Source of the DNA: Notoacmeibacter marinus
GTDB taxonomy: Bacteria; Pseudomonadota; Alphaproteobacteria; Rhizobiales; Rhizobiaceae
Reading direction: 5' to 3'
DNA length: 64,000 bases
NCBI RefSeq assembly: GCF_002238045.1
Contig: NZ_NBYO01000002.1
Coordinates: 434,001 to 498,000 of the forward strand
In this document: piece after piece, positions 10,238 through 19,023 of the stretch
Layout: each line of letters opens with the position of its first letter
Position numbering within the stretch: position 1 is the first letter of the stretch
Translations under genes and position numbers: made by a program
The notes under the pieces: model-generated
The model's input: the letters and a program-made list of their open reading frames with translations, nothing else
What the model was told of the DNA's origin: nothing
The model's database searches: none

Positions 10238-11266
10238 ATGAATGATACCGTGACAGAATCCAAACCGGTCGATGCGTCTGTTATCACACAGTCGACAAAT
10301 GGCGCGGGTGCGGCCTCCGCTTCCACCGAAACGAAGCAGCCCAGCACGACGAACCCGGTTCGCCGCGCACGCCGCGCGCCCACACAGGCCGAAATACGCG
10401 AAGCCTTCGAGACCGGCGAATACCCCTACAAGACCAAACTGCGGCGTCCAGTCTACGAAGCCCACAAGGCAAAGCTCCAGGCCGAGCTCCTGAAAGTGCA
10501 GAAATGGGTGGCGGAGAGCGGCCAGAAGATCGTCATTCTCTTTGAAGGACGTGACGCGGCAGGCAAAGGCGGCACGATCAAGCGCTTCATGGAGCACCTC
10601 AATCCGCGCGAAGCCCGCGTGGTGGCACTGAACAAGCCGACCGAAGAAGAGAAGGGTCAGTGGTTCTTCCAGCGCTATATCGATCATCTTCCGACATCTG
10701 GAGAAATGGTTTTCTACGATCGCTCCTGGTACAACCGTGCCGGTGTCGAACGGGTGATGGGCTTCTGCGAGCCCAACGATTATCTGGAATTCATGCGGCA
10801 GACCCCCGAACTGGAACGTATGCTCGTACGTTCGGGAATACGCCTTTACAAATACTGGTTCTCGGTTACTCGAGACGAACAGCGTCGACGCTTCGAGGCG
10901 CGCCAGACCGATCCGCTGAAACAGTGGAAGCTATCGCCCGTCGATCGGGCCAGCCTCGATAAGTGGAACGAATATACCGAAGCCAAGGAGGCGATGTTCT
11001 TCTATACCGACACTGCCGACGCCCCCTGGACGGTCATCAAATCGGACAACAAGAAGCGCGCCCGCATCAACTGCATGCTGCATTTCCTCGACAGCCTGGA
11101 TTATCCGGACAAGGACCGGCATATCGCTCACGCACCCGATCCGCTGATCGTCGGCCAGGCCGGCCACGTGATCCATCGCGCCGATCATATTCTCGGTACG
11201 TCACTGCATCCCGACAAGCGGCGAACCGAGACGCGGCAGCATGAGGTCGATACTTCGAAGAGCTGA
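10238..11266 (+). CDS. ppk2: polyphosphate kinase 2
   Basis: PPK2-family enzyme that transfers phosphate between polyphosphate and nucleoside diphosphates or monophosphates. 342 residues. A disordered Ala/Thr-rich N-terminus of about 60 residues comes first. The P-loop FEGRDAAGKGGTIKRF and the Walker B/lid motif VFYDRSWYNRAGVERVMGF then identify the single-domain class. The ATG at 10238 is preferred over the GTG at 10232 because GGAGGGG sits 9 bases upstream of it. The gene stands alone after glpR. Which nucleotide it prefers cannot be decided from the motifs alone. Confidence 0.93.
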   Translation: MNDTVTESKPVDASVITQSTNGAGAASASTETKQPSTTNPVRRARRAPTQAEIREAFETGEYPYKTKLRRPVYEAHKAKLQAELLKVQKWVAESGQKIVILFEGRDAAGKGGTIKRFMEHLNPREARVVALNKPTEEEKGQWFFQRYIDHLPTSGEMVFYDRSWYNRAGVERVMGFCEPNDYLEFMRQTPELERMLVRSGIRLYKYWFSVTRDEQRRRFEARQTDPLKQWKLSPVDRASLDKWNEYTEAKEAMFFYTDTADAPWTVIKSDNKKRARINCMLHFLDSLDYPDKDRHIAHAPDPLIVGQAGHVIHRADHILGTSLHPDKRRTETRQHEVDTSKS

Positions 11267-11393
11267 GACGGCGTTGGTCATTCTGTATCGATTACGCCGG
11301 GGCGCCGGCTCCACAAGATCGGCGTTATTGAACCGCACCATTTGATCTGACGCATCGCGACAACGCCGGCGAAATGGCGACGGGCGAACCCGG

Positions 11394-14066
11394 TCAGGCT
11401 GCCCGCCGCCAAATCTCGTTCCGAACGAATTCCATAAGCTGGTCCGAATTCATTGGCCTACCAAGGGCATAGCCCTGCAGCGAATCGCAACCGAGATCCC
11501 GAAGAATCGCAGCATGCTCCATAGTCTCCACGCCTTCCGCCAGCACCTCGATGCCTAGCGAATGGCCGATTTCGATGATGGAGGCCACAAGCCGGCGCTG
11601 GCTGCCGGATTGCAGGATCGGCGAAACCAGTTGCCGCTCGATCTTCAACCGCGAGGGATGAACCCGGATCAGACTGACGATGGAGGCATGACCGGTTCCG
11701 AAATCGTCGATCTCGATAGAGATGCCCATGTCGCGCAATCGCTCGATATTGGCGACGATCCGATCGTCCTGGTCATCCAGGAAGGTCGATTCCAACAATT
11801 CGAATGAGAGCTTACCCGCTGGTATGGCAAGGTCGGAAAGGCTTTCGATGAGCTGTTCCGATTTCAGCTGGCCCGTCGAGACATTCACCGACATGCGCGG
11901 AATGGAAACGCTATTCGCCTGCCATTGCGTTGAATACCATAGCGTCTGCTCAAGGATCATCCGGTCGATCAGAGGCACCACGTTCAGCTCTTCCGCGATA
12001 CGCAGAAAGGATGCCGGCGCCAGGACGCCCTCTGAAGGGTGCTGCCAACGCGCCAGCGCCTCGACGCCAACAATATCGAGTGTTCTCGCATCGAATTGCG
12101 GCTGGAAATACGGCACGAATTCGCGTCGTTCCAGGCTGTTGAGAATGTCGTCGGCGACGCGCTTGTTCCGAATGGCTTCCTCTTTCAGCGCTTCGGAGAA
12201 GAAGATATAACGGTTGCGCCCTTCCTTCTTGGCCCGATAGAGCGCGATATCCGCATCGATCAGCAGACGCTCCATGCAATCAGTCGAACGGCAGTGCGCT
12301 GCGGCAATGCCGATACTGGCGCCGAACCGGCATTCGTGGTGCCGGTAGGGTACGGGTTCACGCATCTGCTCTATGATGCGTTCTGCCATGGCGGACAGCT
12401 GCTTTTCATCCGTCAGATTCATCATGGCGACGACGAATTCATCGCCGCCGATACGCGCGACGATGTCGTTCTCCCCGACATTCGCCTTCAGGATCGAAGC
12501 GGCATGCACCAGCATTGCGTCGCCGGCAGCATGGCCGAGCGTGTCGTTGATATGCTTGAAGCGGTCCAGATCCACATGCAGAAACGCTGCGGATATCGGC
12601 GTTGCATGGGAGGCCAGCATTCTTTCATCGAGATAACGTCGGTTCGGCAGACCCGTCAGACTGTCGTGCAGCGAGTTGTATTCCATCTGCGCACGGGCAT
12701 CTTCGAGCTGATCATTCTTGGCCTCTGCACTTTGCTTGGCCGCCAGCAGGCGCTTCTTGAGCTTGATGTCCGCTGTCGCATCCCAGTTGACGCCAAGGAT
12801 CGACCTTCGGCCATCGGCCTCGGTATGAACGGCGCCCATGGCACGCACCCAGCGTGTGGCGCCGTTCCGAAGCAGAAGCCGAAACTCATCCGAATAGGGG
12901 GAGTCGGTTGCAATAGCGATCTCGAACGTTTGTCTGGCGCGCCCACGATCGTCGGGATGAAGAGCAGCGACCCAAACCTCAGGACTATCGGCGGCGGCGT
13001 CGGGAGAAAGCCCATAGAGCTCTTTCATGCGGTCGTCCCATTTGAGCCTCATCGTGTTCAGATCGAGCTCCCAAACGCCGATCCGAGATGTATCGAGCGC
13101 CAGGTTCAACCGGTGGGACAATTTGTGCAGTTGGGCCTGTTTCCGCTTCAACTCGCCGACATAACCGCGCCGCTGATCGTAGAGACGGCCAGCGAATGCC
13201 ACCAGAGCGGCAATCGGAATGATGACCGCCATGACGAGAATTCGAAAAAACCAGACATTGCCGATCGCCCGGTCCCACCCGCCTTTGGGTATCGCTGCTA
13301 TACGCCACTGGCCATTGGGCAGCGAAAGACTGGCGATGACAGGGTCGGATCGAAAGGTCGCCGGATCGCCGAAGAACACCGTTCGGTCGCCGACTTTCGT
13401 ATCCTGCCCTCGTATCGCCAGATCGAGAGGCAGAGACGGGTCTAGAAGGCCGCTATCGGCATAAAGTTCCTGAGCATCGACCACCGCCGACACCAGTCCC
13501 CAGAGACGGTTGGTGCCATCCGGGGCCTTCGTGAAAACCGGGTATCTACCAACGAAGCCCTTGCCGCCCTGAATGAGATCGATCGGTCCCGCGAGGATCA
13601 TGTCGCGGGACTCCACGGCACGCAGCGCCGCCTCTCTTTGTATCTCGTTCTTTGTATAATCGAGTCCGATGGCCTGCTCGTTGCCCTTCAATGGGTAAAC
13701 GTAGCGAATGATGAGGTCGGGCGCCGCGCCGATGTGGCGCAGATGGGAATGTTCGCCGATCAGCCTGCTGGCGATCTGGGCGAAACGGGCTTCGTCCAGA
13801 TCAGGTGTGGTCTCGATGACCGCGACGAGGCCGCGCACCAGCTGGATATTGCTATTGATGTTGCCTTCCAGCCGCATTCGTACCATGCCCAGCTGTTCGC
13901 CGACGGCGGCGCGGGCCTGCTGACGGGATATGACATGGTTTTGGTATTCGGCGAAAAGACCGATGCCAACGGTGATGACGATGGCGATGGCAGCTCCGGC
14001 CTTGCCGGGCTGAACCAGTTCAGTCCACTTTTGCAATAAGCGTCTGAATATACGCAATACAATCAC
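11394..14066 (-). CDS. CHASE-PAS-GGDEF-EAL cyclic-di-GMP sensor enzyme
   Basis: 890 residues. One N-terminal membrane helix (about 20-40) precedes an extracytoplasmic CHASE domain (about 70-270). A second helix (about 280-305, ILVMAVIIPIAALVAFAG) leads to a cytoplasmic PAS domain, then GGDEF (motif RIGGDEFVVAM) and EAL (VEALARWQHP, DDFGTG, AEGVET). Both catalytic motifs look intact, so it could make and break cyclic di-GMP. After DDFGTG the usual LKID reads LKIE, with the lysine kept. It would sense an external signal through CHASE. It is divergent from the DUF637 gene with only 30 bases between the starts. Confidence 0.92.
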   Translation of the reverse strand: MIVLRIFRRLLQKWTELVQPGKAGAAIAIVITVGIGLFAEYQNHVISRQQARAAVGEQLGMVRMRLEGNINSNIQLVRGLVAVIETTPDLDEARFAQIASRLIGEHSHLRHIGAAPDLIIRYVYPLKGNEQAIGLDYTKNEIQREAALRAVESRDMILAGPIDLIQGGKGFVGRYPVFTKAPDGTNRLWGLVSAVVDAQELYADSGLLDPSLPLDLAIRGQDTKVGDRTVFFGDPATFRSDPVIASLSLPNGQWRIAAIPKGGWDRAIGNVWFFRILVMAVIIPIAALVAFAGRLYDQRRGYVGELKRKQAQLHKLSHRLNLALDTSRIGVWELDLNTMRLKWDDRMKELYGLSPDAAADSPEVWVAALHPDDRGRARQTFEIAIATDSPYSDEFRLLLRNGATRWVRAMGAVHTEADGRRSILGVNWDATADIKLKKRLLAAKQSAEAKNDQLEDARAQMEYNSLHDSLTGLPNRRYLDERMLASHATPISAAFLHVDLDRFKHINDTLGHAAGDAMLVHAASILKANVGENDIVARIGGDEFVVAMMNLTDEKQLSAMAERIIEQMREPVPYRHHECRFGASIGIAAAHCRSTDCMERLLIDADIALYRAKKEGRNRYIFFSEALKEEAIRNKRVADDILNSLERREFVPYFQPQFDARTLDIVGVEALARWQHPSEGVLAPASFLRIAEELNVVPLIDRMILEQTLWYSTQWQANSVSIPRMSVNVSTGQLKSEQLIESLSDLAIPAGKLSFELLESTFLDDQDDRIVANIERLRDMGISIEIDDFGTGHASIVSLIRVHPSRLKIERQLVSPILQSGSQRRLVASIIEIGHSLGIEVLAEGVETMEHAAILRDLGCDSLQGYALGRPMNSDQLMEFVRNEIWRRAA

Positions 14067-14096
14067 CTTGCCACGCCGGACGGCGCCGAGCTGGAC

Positions 14097-15746
14097 GTGC
14101 GGCTTTCAATGAAAGGAATATTCTCATGCATTCGTGAATTGCAGCTTAACCGGCCAGGATCTGCCGGTCGGAGACGATGGTCGCCGGCTAACAACGCGCT
14201 GCATGAAAGCACGGCCGCCGGCGGCCGTCTTGCAGCTCACTCGCTACCGTATGGCAATGTGGCGATCGAAACCCGGACGGACCGGACATTCGAACAGGAC
14301 AAGAAGGCCGAGGAAGACCTGTTCTGGTGGAACAGCAGCGATGAAGGCTTCTCCCGGGAGGTCATCGAACACACCCATATGAAGGCCGGCGGCGGCATCC
14401 GTATCGAAGCGGGCGACGGCGTTGTCGTCGAATACGAAGCGCAAGCCAATCTCGATGCCGCCGTTGCGGAACTTTCGACCCATGAGGGTCTGGAATGGAT
14501 GGGCGATCTGAAATCCAGCCCGAATGTCGATTGGCGCGCTGTGCGGCCGAAAGTGGAAGATTGGGATTACGAGGATCAGGGGCTGACACAGGCGGGGGCG
14601 GCGCTGGTCGCTCTGGTCGTGTCGACCGTGACGTCCGGTGTCGGTGGCAGCATCGCTTCCGGCCTTGGCTTTGCGCAGGGCACCATCGTCTCGGCGGCGA
14701 TGGAGGCCGGCTTCACCTCGCTGGCCACCCAGACTTCGATTTCCCTGATCAACAATCAGGGCGATATCGGCGCCACGCTGAAAGAGCTGGGCTCTGAAGA
14801 GTCCATTCGTACGTTGGTCGGATCCATGCTCACCGCCGGCCTGACGCAGGGCGTCCTGAACAAGGTCAACATTCCGGCGACATCGATCGAACTCGGCGCC
14901 AGTCAGAACTTCGCCAACGCGGCCCAGCGCAACCTTCTTCGCGCAGCGATCAAGGTCGGCGTGCAGAGCACGGTCGAAGGCCGTGCGCTCGATGACAGCC
15001 TGGTATCGGCCCTGCGTCTGGCGGCCGCCGACACGCTTGGCGCCACGCTCGCCACGGAGATCGGCCGCTCCTACCATACGGGCCAGATCAACAAGGCGAC
15101 GCAGCTGATCGCCCATGCGGCGCTGGGCTGCGCGACGGGCGCTGTCTCGTCCGGCGCCTGCGCCAGCGGCGCTAGCGGCGCTGTGGTTGGGGAGGTCGCC
15201 GCTGAACTCCATGTCCGGAACTGGACGAAGTCGGTGCTTCGGCGCGCCCGGAATGGCGAACTGACGCGCGAGCAGCTCGCCCTCGAGATCGCAGCACTGG
15301 ACAGTAACGCCATTGATGTGGCGACATTGACGGGCGGTCTGGCGGCGGCCGTTCTTGGCGGGGACGTCAATGCGGGAGCCTCCGCGGGCGGCAATGCGGC
15401 GCAGAACAATTTCGTTTGCGGGGGCCTTTGTGTCGCGGGCGTTATCATAGGCGCTGGCGCCATATATTCGACGATCGTCGGCGAAGGCAACCCGCTGGAA
15501 GGCCTGGCGCAGATCGGTTCGGGCAGCGATCCCTTGTCGGCAGCGATAAGCTCCGGCGTGAATGCGGGCATCGAGCTTTCTCTGAAGGCCTACCCGGGAC
15601 AGACATTGGCCGCCCTTGGGGTTCTGGAAGCGATCGGAGAAACAGCCGATCTGGCTGTCACTTATGCCGTGGCAGACAGGCGATCAGAACCTGCGCCACA
15701 TCGTGCTACGATTAGGCTTTACGGGGCGGACTTTCAACTGCCGTGA
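14097..15746 (+). CDS. orphan DUF637 / filamentous-haemagglutinin-like C-terminal fragment
   Basis: 549 residues beginning with GTG at 14097. The sequence resembles only the C-terminal part of FHA/CdiA-type TpsA exoproteins: an acidic lead-in (DNGVVVEYEA-like segment, EWMGDL, VDWRAVRPKVEDWDYEDQGLT), a Gly/Ala-rich DUF637 block with QTSISLINNQGDIGATLKEL, and a pre-toxin-like stretch LDSNAIDVATLTGG, then AGGNAAQNNF. The TPS secretion domain and the long beta-helix are absent, no TpsB transporter is adjacent, and no recognisable toxin follows. It may be a remnant or a free-standing derivative. It ends 72 bases from the 3' end of a tRNA gene, a common island insertion site. Confidence 0.7.
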   Translation: MRLSMKGIFSCIRELQLNRPGSAGRRRWSPANNALHESTAAGGRLAAHSLPYGNVAIETRTDRTFEQDKKAEEDLFWWNSSDEGFSREVIEHTHMKAGGGIRIEAGDGVVVEYEAQANLDAAVAELSTHEGLEWMGDLKSSPNVDWRAVRPKVEDWDYEDQGLTQAGAALVALVVSTVTSGVGGSIASGLGFAQGTIVSAAMEAGFTSLATQTSISLINNQGDIGATLKELGSEESIRTLVGSMLTAGLTQGVLNKVNIPATSIELGASQNFANAAQRNLLRAAIKVGVQSTVEGRALDDSLVSALRLAAADTLGATLATEIGRSYHTGQINKATQLIAHAALGCATGAVSSGACASGASGAVVGEVAAELHVRNWTKSVLRRARNGELTREQLALEIAALDSNAIDVATLTGGLAAAVLGGDVNAGASAGGNAAQNNFVCGGLCVAGVIIGAGAIYSTIVGEGNPLEGLAQIGSGSDPLSAAISSGVNAGIELSLKAYPGQTLAALGVLEAIGETADLAVTYAVADRRSEPAPHRATIRLYGADFQLP

Positions 15747-15818
15747 AACAGCCACTTCGACCCCAAAAATACTTGCTATTCAACGTATTATAGAAGATTA
15801 ACACGTAAAATGGAAGAT

Positions 15819-15895
15819 TGGTGGGCCCGGAGGGACTCGAACCCCCAACCAAGCGGTTATGAGCCGCCGGCTCTAACCAATTGAGCTACAGGCCC
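15819..15895 (-). tRNA. tRNA-Ile2 (anticodon CAU)
   Basis: A 77-base cloverleaf can be drawn on the minus strand, including encoded CCA. The acceptor stem is GGGCCTG with CGGGCCC (one G-U), followed by discriminator A. The D arm contains GCTCAATTGGTTAGAGC, the anticodon stem-loop is CGGCTCATAACCG, and the T arm contains GGTTCGAGTCC. CAU with this body matches the minor isoleucine tRNA whose C34 is changed to lysidine, rather than initiator or elongator Met. The 3' end faces the DUF637 fragment. Confidence 0.93.
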
Positions 15896-16011
15896 GACCC
15901 GCCCATCCGCATAGAGATTTCAACCGTGCGCCGCAAGCATCCAATTGTGCCGCATGCCGCCGCAATACCGCCTTTCTGGCAAGCAAAAGATCAGTCACCG
16001 ATTTTTAACCG

Positions 16012-16797
16012 ATGGATATGCCAATGATGCTTTTGCGCTCCACCTTTCCTTCCCTGCCTCGCATGGCCTTGCCGTTGGTTTTGGCGGCGGGTTTCGCGGT
16101 AGCGACTTCCGGCCCCGCGGTGTCGCAAGAGTCCGAAAAGCCCCATATCGCCGTCACGGCCGAAGGCTCGGCCACCGTGGTTCCCGATATGGCTGTGACG
16201 CAATTCACCGTGCTGCGGGAAGCACCCGATACGGTGGAAGCGATGGAAGACGCCAACCAAGCCATGGCCGATGTGATTGAAGCCATGAAAGGATTTGGTA
16301 TCGCCGAGCGGGATCTGCAAACCGCTGGCTTCAACGTCCGGCCGATCTACGACCATCGGCGCCGCGAACCGGTCGACGGTAGCGAACCGGAAGGCCCGCG
16401 AATTACGGGTTATGCCGTTTCCAATACGCTGACGGTTCGCATTCGCGACCTCGCCAAGACCGGAGAGGTGCTGACAAAAGCCGTCGAACTTGGTGTCAGC
16501 GCCGATGGCAATATCCAGCTTACGACTGCCGAACCGCAGGCGATTATCGACGAGGCGCGTCGCGACGCGGTCGAGCAGGCCATGGCTAAAGCGAAGACTT
16601 TGGCGGAGGCCGCTGGCGTGTCCCTCGGCCCGATCATGTCACTCTCCGAAGGGAGCTACTCCCGCCCGCCGGTTCCGATGGCGCGGATGGAGATGGCGAT
16701 GGCAGATCAGGGATCGGCCGTTCCGATCGAGGCCGGCGAGAACGAATATACGGTCAATGTGACGCTCAAGATCGCGATCGATCAGCCCACCGATTAA
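16012..16797 (+). CDS. SIMPL (DUF541) domain periplasmic protein
   Basis: 261 residues with a signal peptide (hydrophobic core LPLVLAAGFAVATSG). The mature part has the SIMPL/DUF541 pattern HIAVTAEGSATVVPDMAVTQF, an ITGYAVSNTLTVRIRDL strand and an ARRDAVEQAMAKAKTLAEAAGVSLG helix. The family is periplasmic or outer-membrane associated and linked to oxidative and envelope stress, without a defined reaction. It stands alone and is followed by a strong terminator at 16808. A nearby alternative start is ATG 16018 (MPMMLLRS), which would not change the signal peptide call. Confidence 0.88.
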   Translation: MDMPMMLLRSTFPSLPRMALPLVLAAGFAVATSGPAVSQESEKPHIAVTAEGSATVVPDMAVTQFTVLREAPDTVEAMEDANQAMADVIEAMKGFGIAERDLQTAGFNVRPIYDHRRREPVDGSEPEGPRITGYAVSNTLTVRIRDLAKTGEVLTKAVELGVSADGNIQLTTAEPQAIIDEARRDAVEQAMAKAKTLAEAAGVSLGPIMSLSEGSYSRPPVPMARMEMAMADQGSAVPIEAGENEYTVNVTLKIAIDQPTD

Positions 16798-16807
16798 CGA
16801 CAAAAAA

Positions 16808-16832
16808 AGCCCGACGCGACGGTCGGGCTTTT
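16808..16832. terminator. rho-independent terminator, usable in both directions
   Basis: AGCCCGAC (16808-16815) pairs perfectly with GTCGGGCT (16822-16829) around a 6-base loop. Four T follow on the plus strand and seven A precede the stem, giving a U-run for the opposite strand too. It lies between the convergent ends of the SIMPL gene and the 16855-17208 gene. Confidence 0.9.
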
Positions 16833-16854
16833 CCTCTCGCAAAGACGTTCGCGT

Positions 16855-17208
16855 TCACCGGATACGCGGGCAACCCCGAACATTGGCGAAGGTCACGACC
16901 GTCCGGTAGCCATCGCGGCGACCGGCCACCTTCACCACGCGGTTGTTCCGGCGGATAACGCGGGCCCGGTTGATACCGTGCCTGCGGGCCGCCTTCCGGA
17001 CTGCTTTCCTGTTGCGGCAGATGCCGCGATTATAGTGGCGGTTCCGCCGAACGTCGCGGCGATTATAATGGTCGCCGAAACCGAAATAGATGCCGCCCGA
17101 ACCGGCGTAAACGCGAAGATCACCGGCGTTGGCAGGGGCCGAAACGCCGGCGACGGTACCAAGCGCGATTAGAGCGGAGAGGACGGCGGTGCGAATGGAC
17201 TTGAACAT
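16855..17208 (-). CDS. small basic secreted protein, unknown function
   Basis: 117 residues. A signal peptide (SALIALGTVAGVSAPANA) is followed by a Gly-rich strand (YAGSGGIYFGFGDHY) and a very Arg/Asn-rich core (NRRDVRRNRHYNRGICRNRKA), ending in a segment RVVKVAGRRDGYRTVVTF and a Cys near the end. Two cysteines could form one disulfide. I do not recognise a named family. Small arginine-rich periplasmic proteins of this type are frequent in Hyphomicrobiales. It is monocistronic, with AGGAGACC before the start and the shared terminator after it. Confidence 0.75.
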   Translation of the reverse strand: MFKSIRTAVLSALIALGTVAGVSAPANAGDLRVYAGSGGIYFGFGDHYNRRDVRRNRHYNRGICRNRKAVRKAARRHGINRARVIRRNNRVVKVAGRRDGYRTVVTFANVRGCPRIR

Positions 17209-17306
17209 GGCTGGTCTCCTTGGTCAGGTTCTGCATGGCGACTTTTCCGCCGCCGCTTGTCGATCCTTATGGCCTCGCCTAACTGAACCGGCTCGGAACC
17301 CGTCGT

Positions 17307-17921
17307 TCATTCTCCGTTCAGATGATGCATCCAGAGCGTAAGGCTGTGATCCGTTTCGTCGGCCTGTCCCCTTTCGCGCCACGATAGATGCGCCTTTGGG
17401 CCGTTGAGCGGCTGGTAGCCGCGCCTTCGCCAGAAGGATTCCAGCGAACGGGTGTCAGCGGGGCGACGCGGATCCTCCGCTTCGCGATCCACAGCGCAGA
17501 AAAAGCAGGTCGCAAAACCCTGCCGAACGGCTTCGTCTTCGCGCATGTCGAAGAAGCGATGACCGATCCCCGCGCCGCGATAGTCGGACAGCAGAACCGA
17601 TTCGCTGAGATAAAAAATTGCTTGGGGATCAAGGCCAAGTTGACGAACAGGCTCGGCCAGATCGTCCATATGCTGCAGAAGAGGAGTAGCCGTGGCTGCG
17701 CCGATCAGCGCCTCGCCATCGAATGCCGCAGCAACGAATGCGCCCTCACCTTCGAGGAATTGTCCGAGATAGCGGGCTTCGTAGTCCTCGTCGCCTTCAT
17801 AGAGGTAAGGCCAGTCGGCGAAGACCGTGATCCGCAGGGTCGCGAGGCCGTTTAAAAGCGCTTGTGCTTCCGATCCACGATAGGCGGCAAGTCGAATCGC
17901 GCCACCCCGTCGTTCACCCAT
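17307..17921 (-). CDS. GNAT-family N-acetyltransferase
   Basis: 204 residues. The acetyl-CoA-binding motif A appears as LLSDYRGAGIGHRFFDMREDEA, preceded by a YEARYLGQFLEGEGAFVAAAFDG substrate-side segment. The C-terminus is rich in Trp and Arg (SFWRRRGYQPL), common in uncharacterised GNAT proteins. Substrate is unknown. The ATG at 17921 overlaps the end of the SnoaL-like gene by 8 bases, so the two form a coupled pair. A longer reading of the frame starts deep inside that neighbour and was rejected. Confidence 0.87.
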   Translation of the reverse strand: MGERRGGAIRLAAYRGSEAQALLNGLATLRITVFADWPYLYEGDEDYEARYLGQFLEGEGAFVAAAFDGEALIGAATATPLLQHMDDLAEPVRQLGLDPQAIFYLSESVLLSDYRGAGIGHRFFDMREDEAVRQGFATCFFCAVDREAEDPRRPADTRSLESFWRRRGYQPLNGPKAHLSWRERGQADETDHSLTLWMHHLNGE

Positions 17922-18327
17922 CGCCGACTTGCCGCTGCCAGTCGGCCATATTGTAACAGGTCGTGACGCGGCCGATCGCACCATCGTCGATTTCGAAAAA
18001 CAGGCCCGCGCCGAGCGAATAGGACTGGTCGCTCGCCTCCGGTTGCCCCGGAGCGGTGGCAATATAGCGGCCGCGAACCGTTACTTCCGCAGCGGCGCGA
18101 AGACCGCTCTCGTCGGTCATCACGACAATATCGCCGAGCTTTTCGTCGTAGTAGCGGCTGTTCTCGACCAAAAACCGATGAAAAGCTTCACGCCCGATCT
18201 GCCGTTCGCCCTGATTGATATCGTGGACCACCTCTTCGCCGACCAGCGCAGCCATGCCATCCCAGTCGGAAGCGTTGAAACGATCCAGATAATTCTTCAC
18301 CAGTCGACGTGTCTGCTCAGCGCCCAT
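17914..18327 (-). CDS. SnoaL / ketosteroid-isomerase-like protein
   Basis: 137 residues with the NTF2-like pattern of SnoaL-type proteins: a helical start (TRRLVKNYLDRFNASDWDGMAALVGEEVVHDINQG), a segment IGREAFHRFLVENSRYYDEKLGDIV, and beta strands ending RVTTCYNMADWQRQV. The family includes isomerases, hydrolases and non-catalytic ligand binders, and the fold alone does not reveal the reaction. It is translated just ahead of, and overlapping, the GNAT gene, so the two products may act on the same small molecule. Confidence 0.8.
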   Translation of the reverse strand: MGAEQTRRLVKNYLDRFNASDWDGMAALVGEEVVHDINQGERQIGREAFHRFLVENSRYYDEKLGDIVVMTDESGLRAAAEVTVRGRYIATAPGQPEASDQSYSLGAGLFFEIDDGAIGRVTTCYNMADWQRQVGDG

Positions 18328-18397
18328 GACTTGTTTCTCCCTTATGATCGTCGCGTTTGCGAAAAGGTGCGCCGATGGAGCGGCGTTTCAATAGCGA

Positions 18398-18856
18398 TTA
18401 CGGCTCTTCATCCAATACGAAGGGGAAATAGTCCTCCGGCTTGCCGAGTTCGGTTTCGGAAGCTCTCACCCGCCCGCGAACGCTCTCGCCCCGTTCGTGA
18501 ATGCGCTCGCGATCGCCGCAGACCAGATGATGCCAAGATGGCAGCGCCTTGCCCTCGGCAACCAGACGATATGCGCAGCTCGACGGCAACCAGGGCAACG
18601 CCCGCACCTGTTCTGGCGTAAGATCCACGCAGTCCGGCACCAAGCTAAGGCGATTGTCATAGTCCTTGCAGCGGCAGGCCCTTGCGTCAAAGAGCCGGCA
18701 ACCGACACTGGTCCAGTAGATGTCGCCGCTATCTTCGTCTTCCAGCTTGGCAAGGCAGCATTTTCCGCACCCGTCGCACAGGCTTTCCCATTCGTCCGGA
18801 GTCAGATCTTCGAGGGGTTTGGCGACCCAGAATGGCGTGCTGTCTTGTTTCTTCAT
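18398..18856 (-). CDS. YcgN-type (UPF0260) cysteine-cluster protein
   Basis: 152 residues with the characteristic cysteine cluster [13 protein letters not shown], followed by [26 protein letters not shown] and a late [13 protein letters not shown] segment. It belongs to the CxxCxxCC zinc- or iron-binding families of unknown function. The start at 18856 ([10 protein letters not shown]) is chosen from family length and an AGG spaced 5 bases upstream. The frame stays open upstream and two earlier ATG codons (18922 and 18955) are possible. Confidence 0.83.
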   Translation of the reverse strand: MKKQDSTPFWVAKPLEDLTPDEWESLCDGCGKCCLAKLEDEDSGDIYWTSVGCRLFDARACRCKDYDNRLSLVPDCVDLTPEQVRALPWLPSSCAYRLVAEGKALPSWHHLVCGDRERIHERGESVRGRVRASETELGKPEDYFPFVLDEEP

Positions 18857-19023
18857 ATCGACCTGCCTTGTCAGTTGCCATGACGGCCGGGTCAAGTGGC
18901 TGGCTGCGTTGGCAATCGTCATGGGAAAACCTTCAAGAGGATGGAACTCCGCCATAATCGAGGCGTTTGCTGTCGTTGAAGGGTTCGCTGGGCGTCAGCC
19001 CGTAGCATGTTGGGGAGAGATCC

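Noticed and set aside
12039-13445. 468-codon plus-strand frame
   Set aside because: Antisense of the CHASE-PAS-GGDEF-EAL gene, whose motifs are intact on the minus strand.
15819-15895. Elongator or initiator tRNA-Met
   Set aside because: CAU in this body and the CTCATAA anticodon loop fit the lysidine-modified tRNA-Ile2 better.
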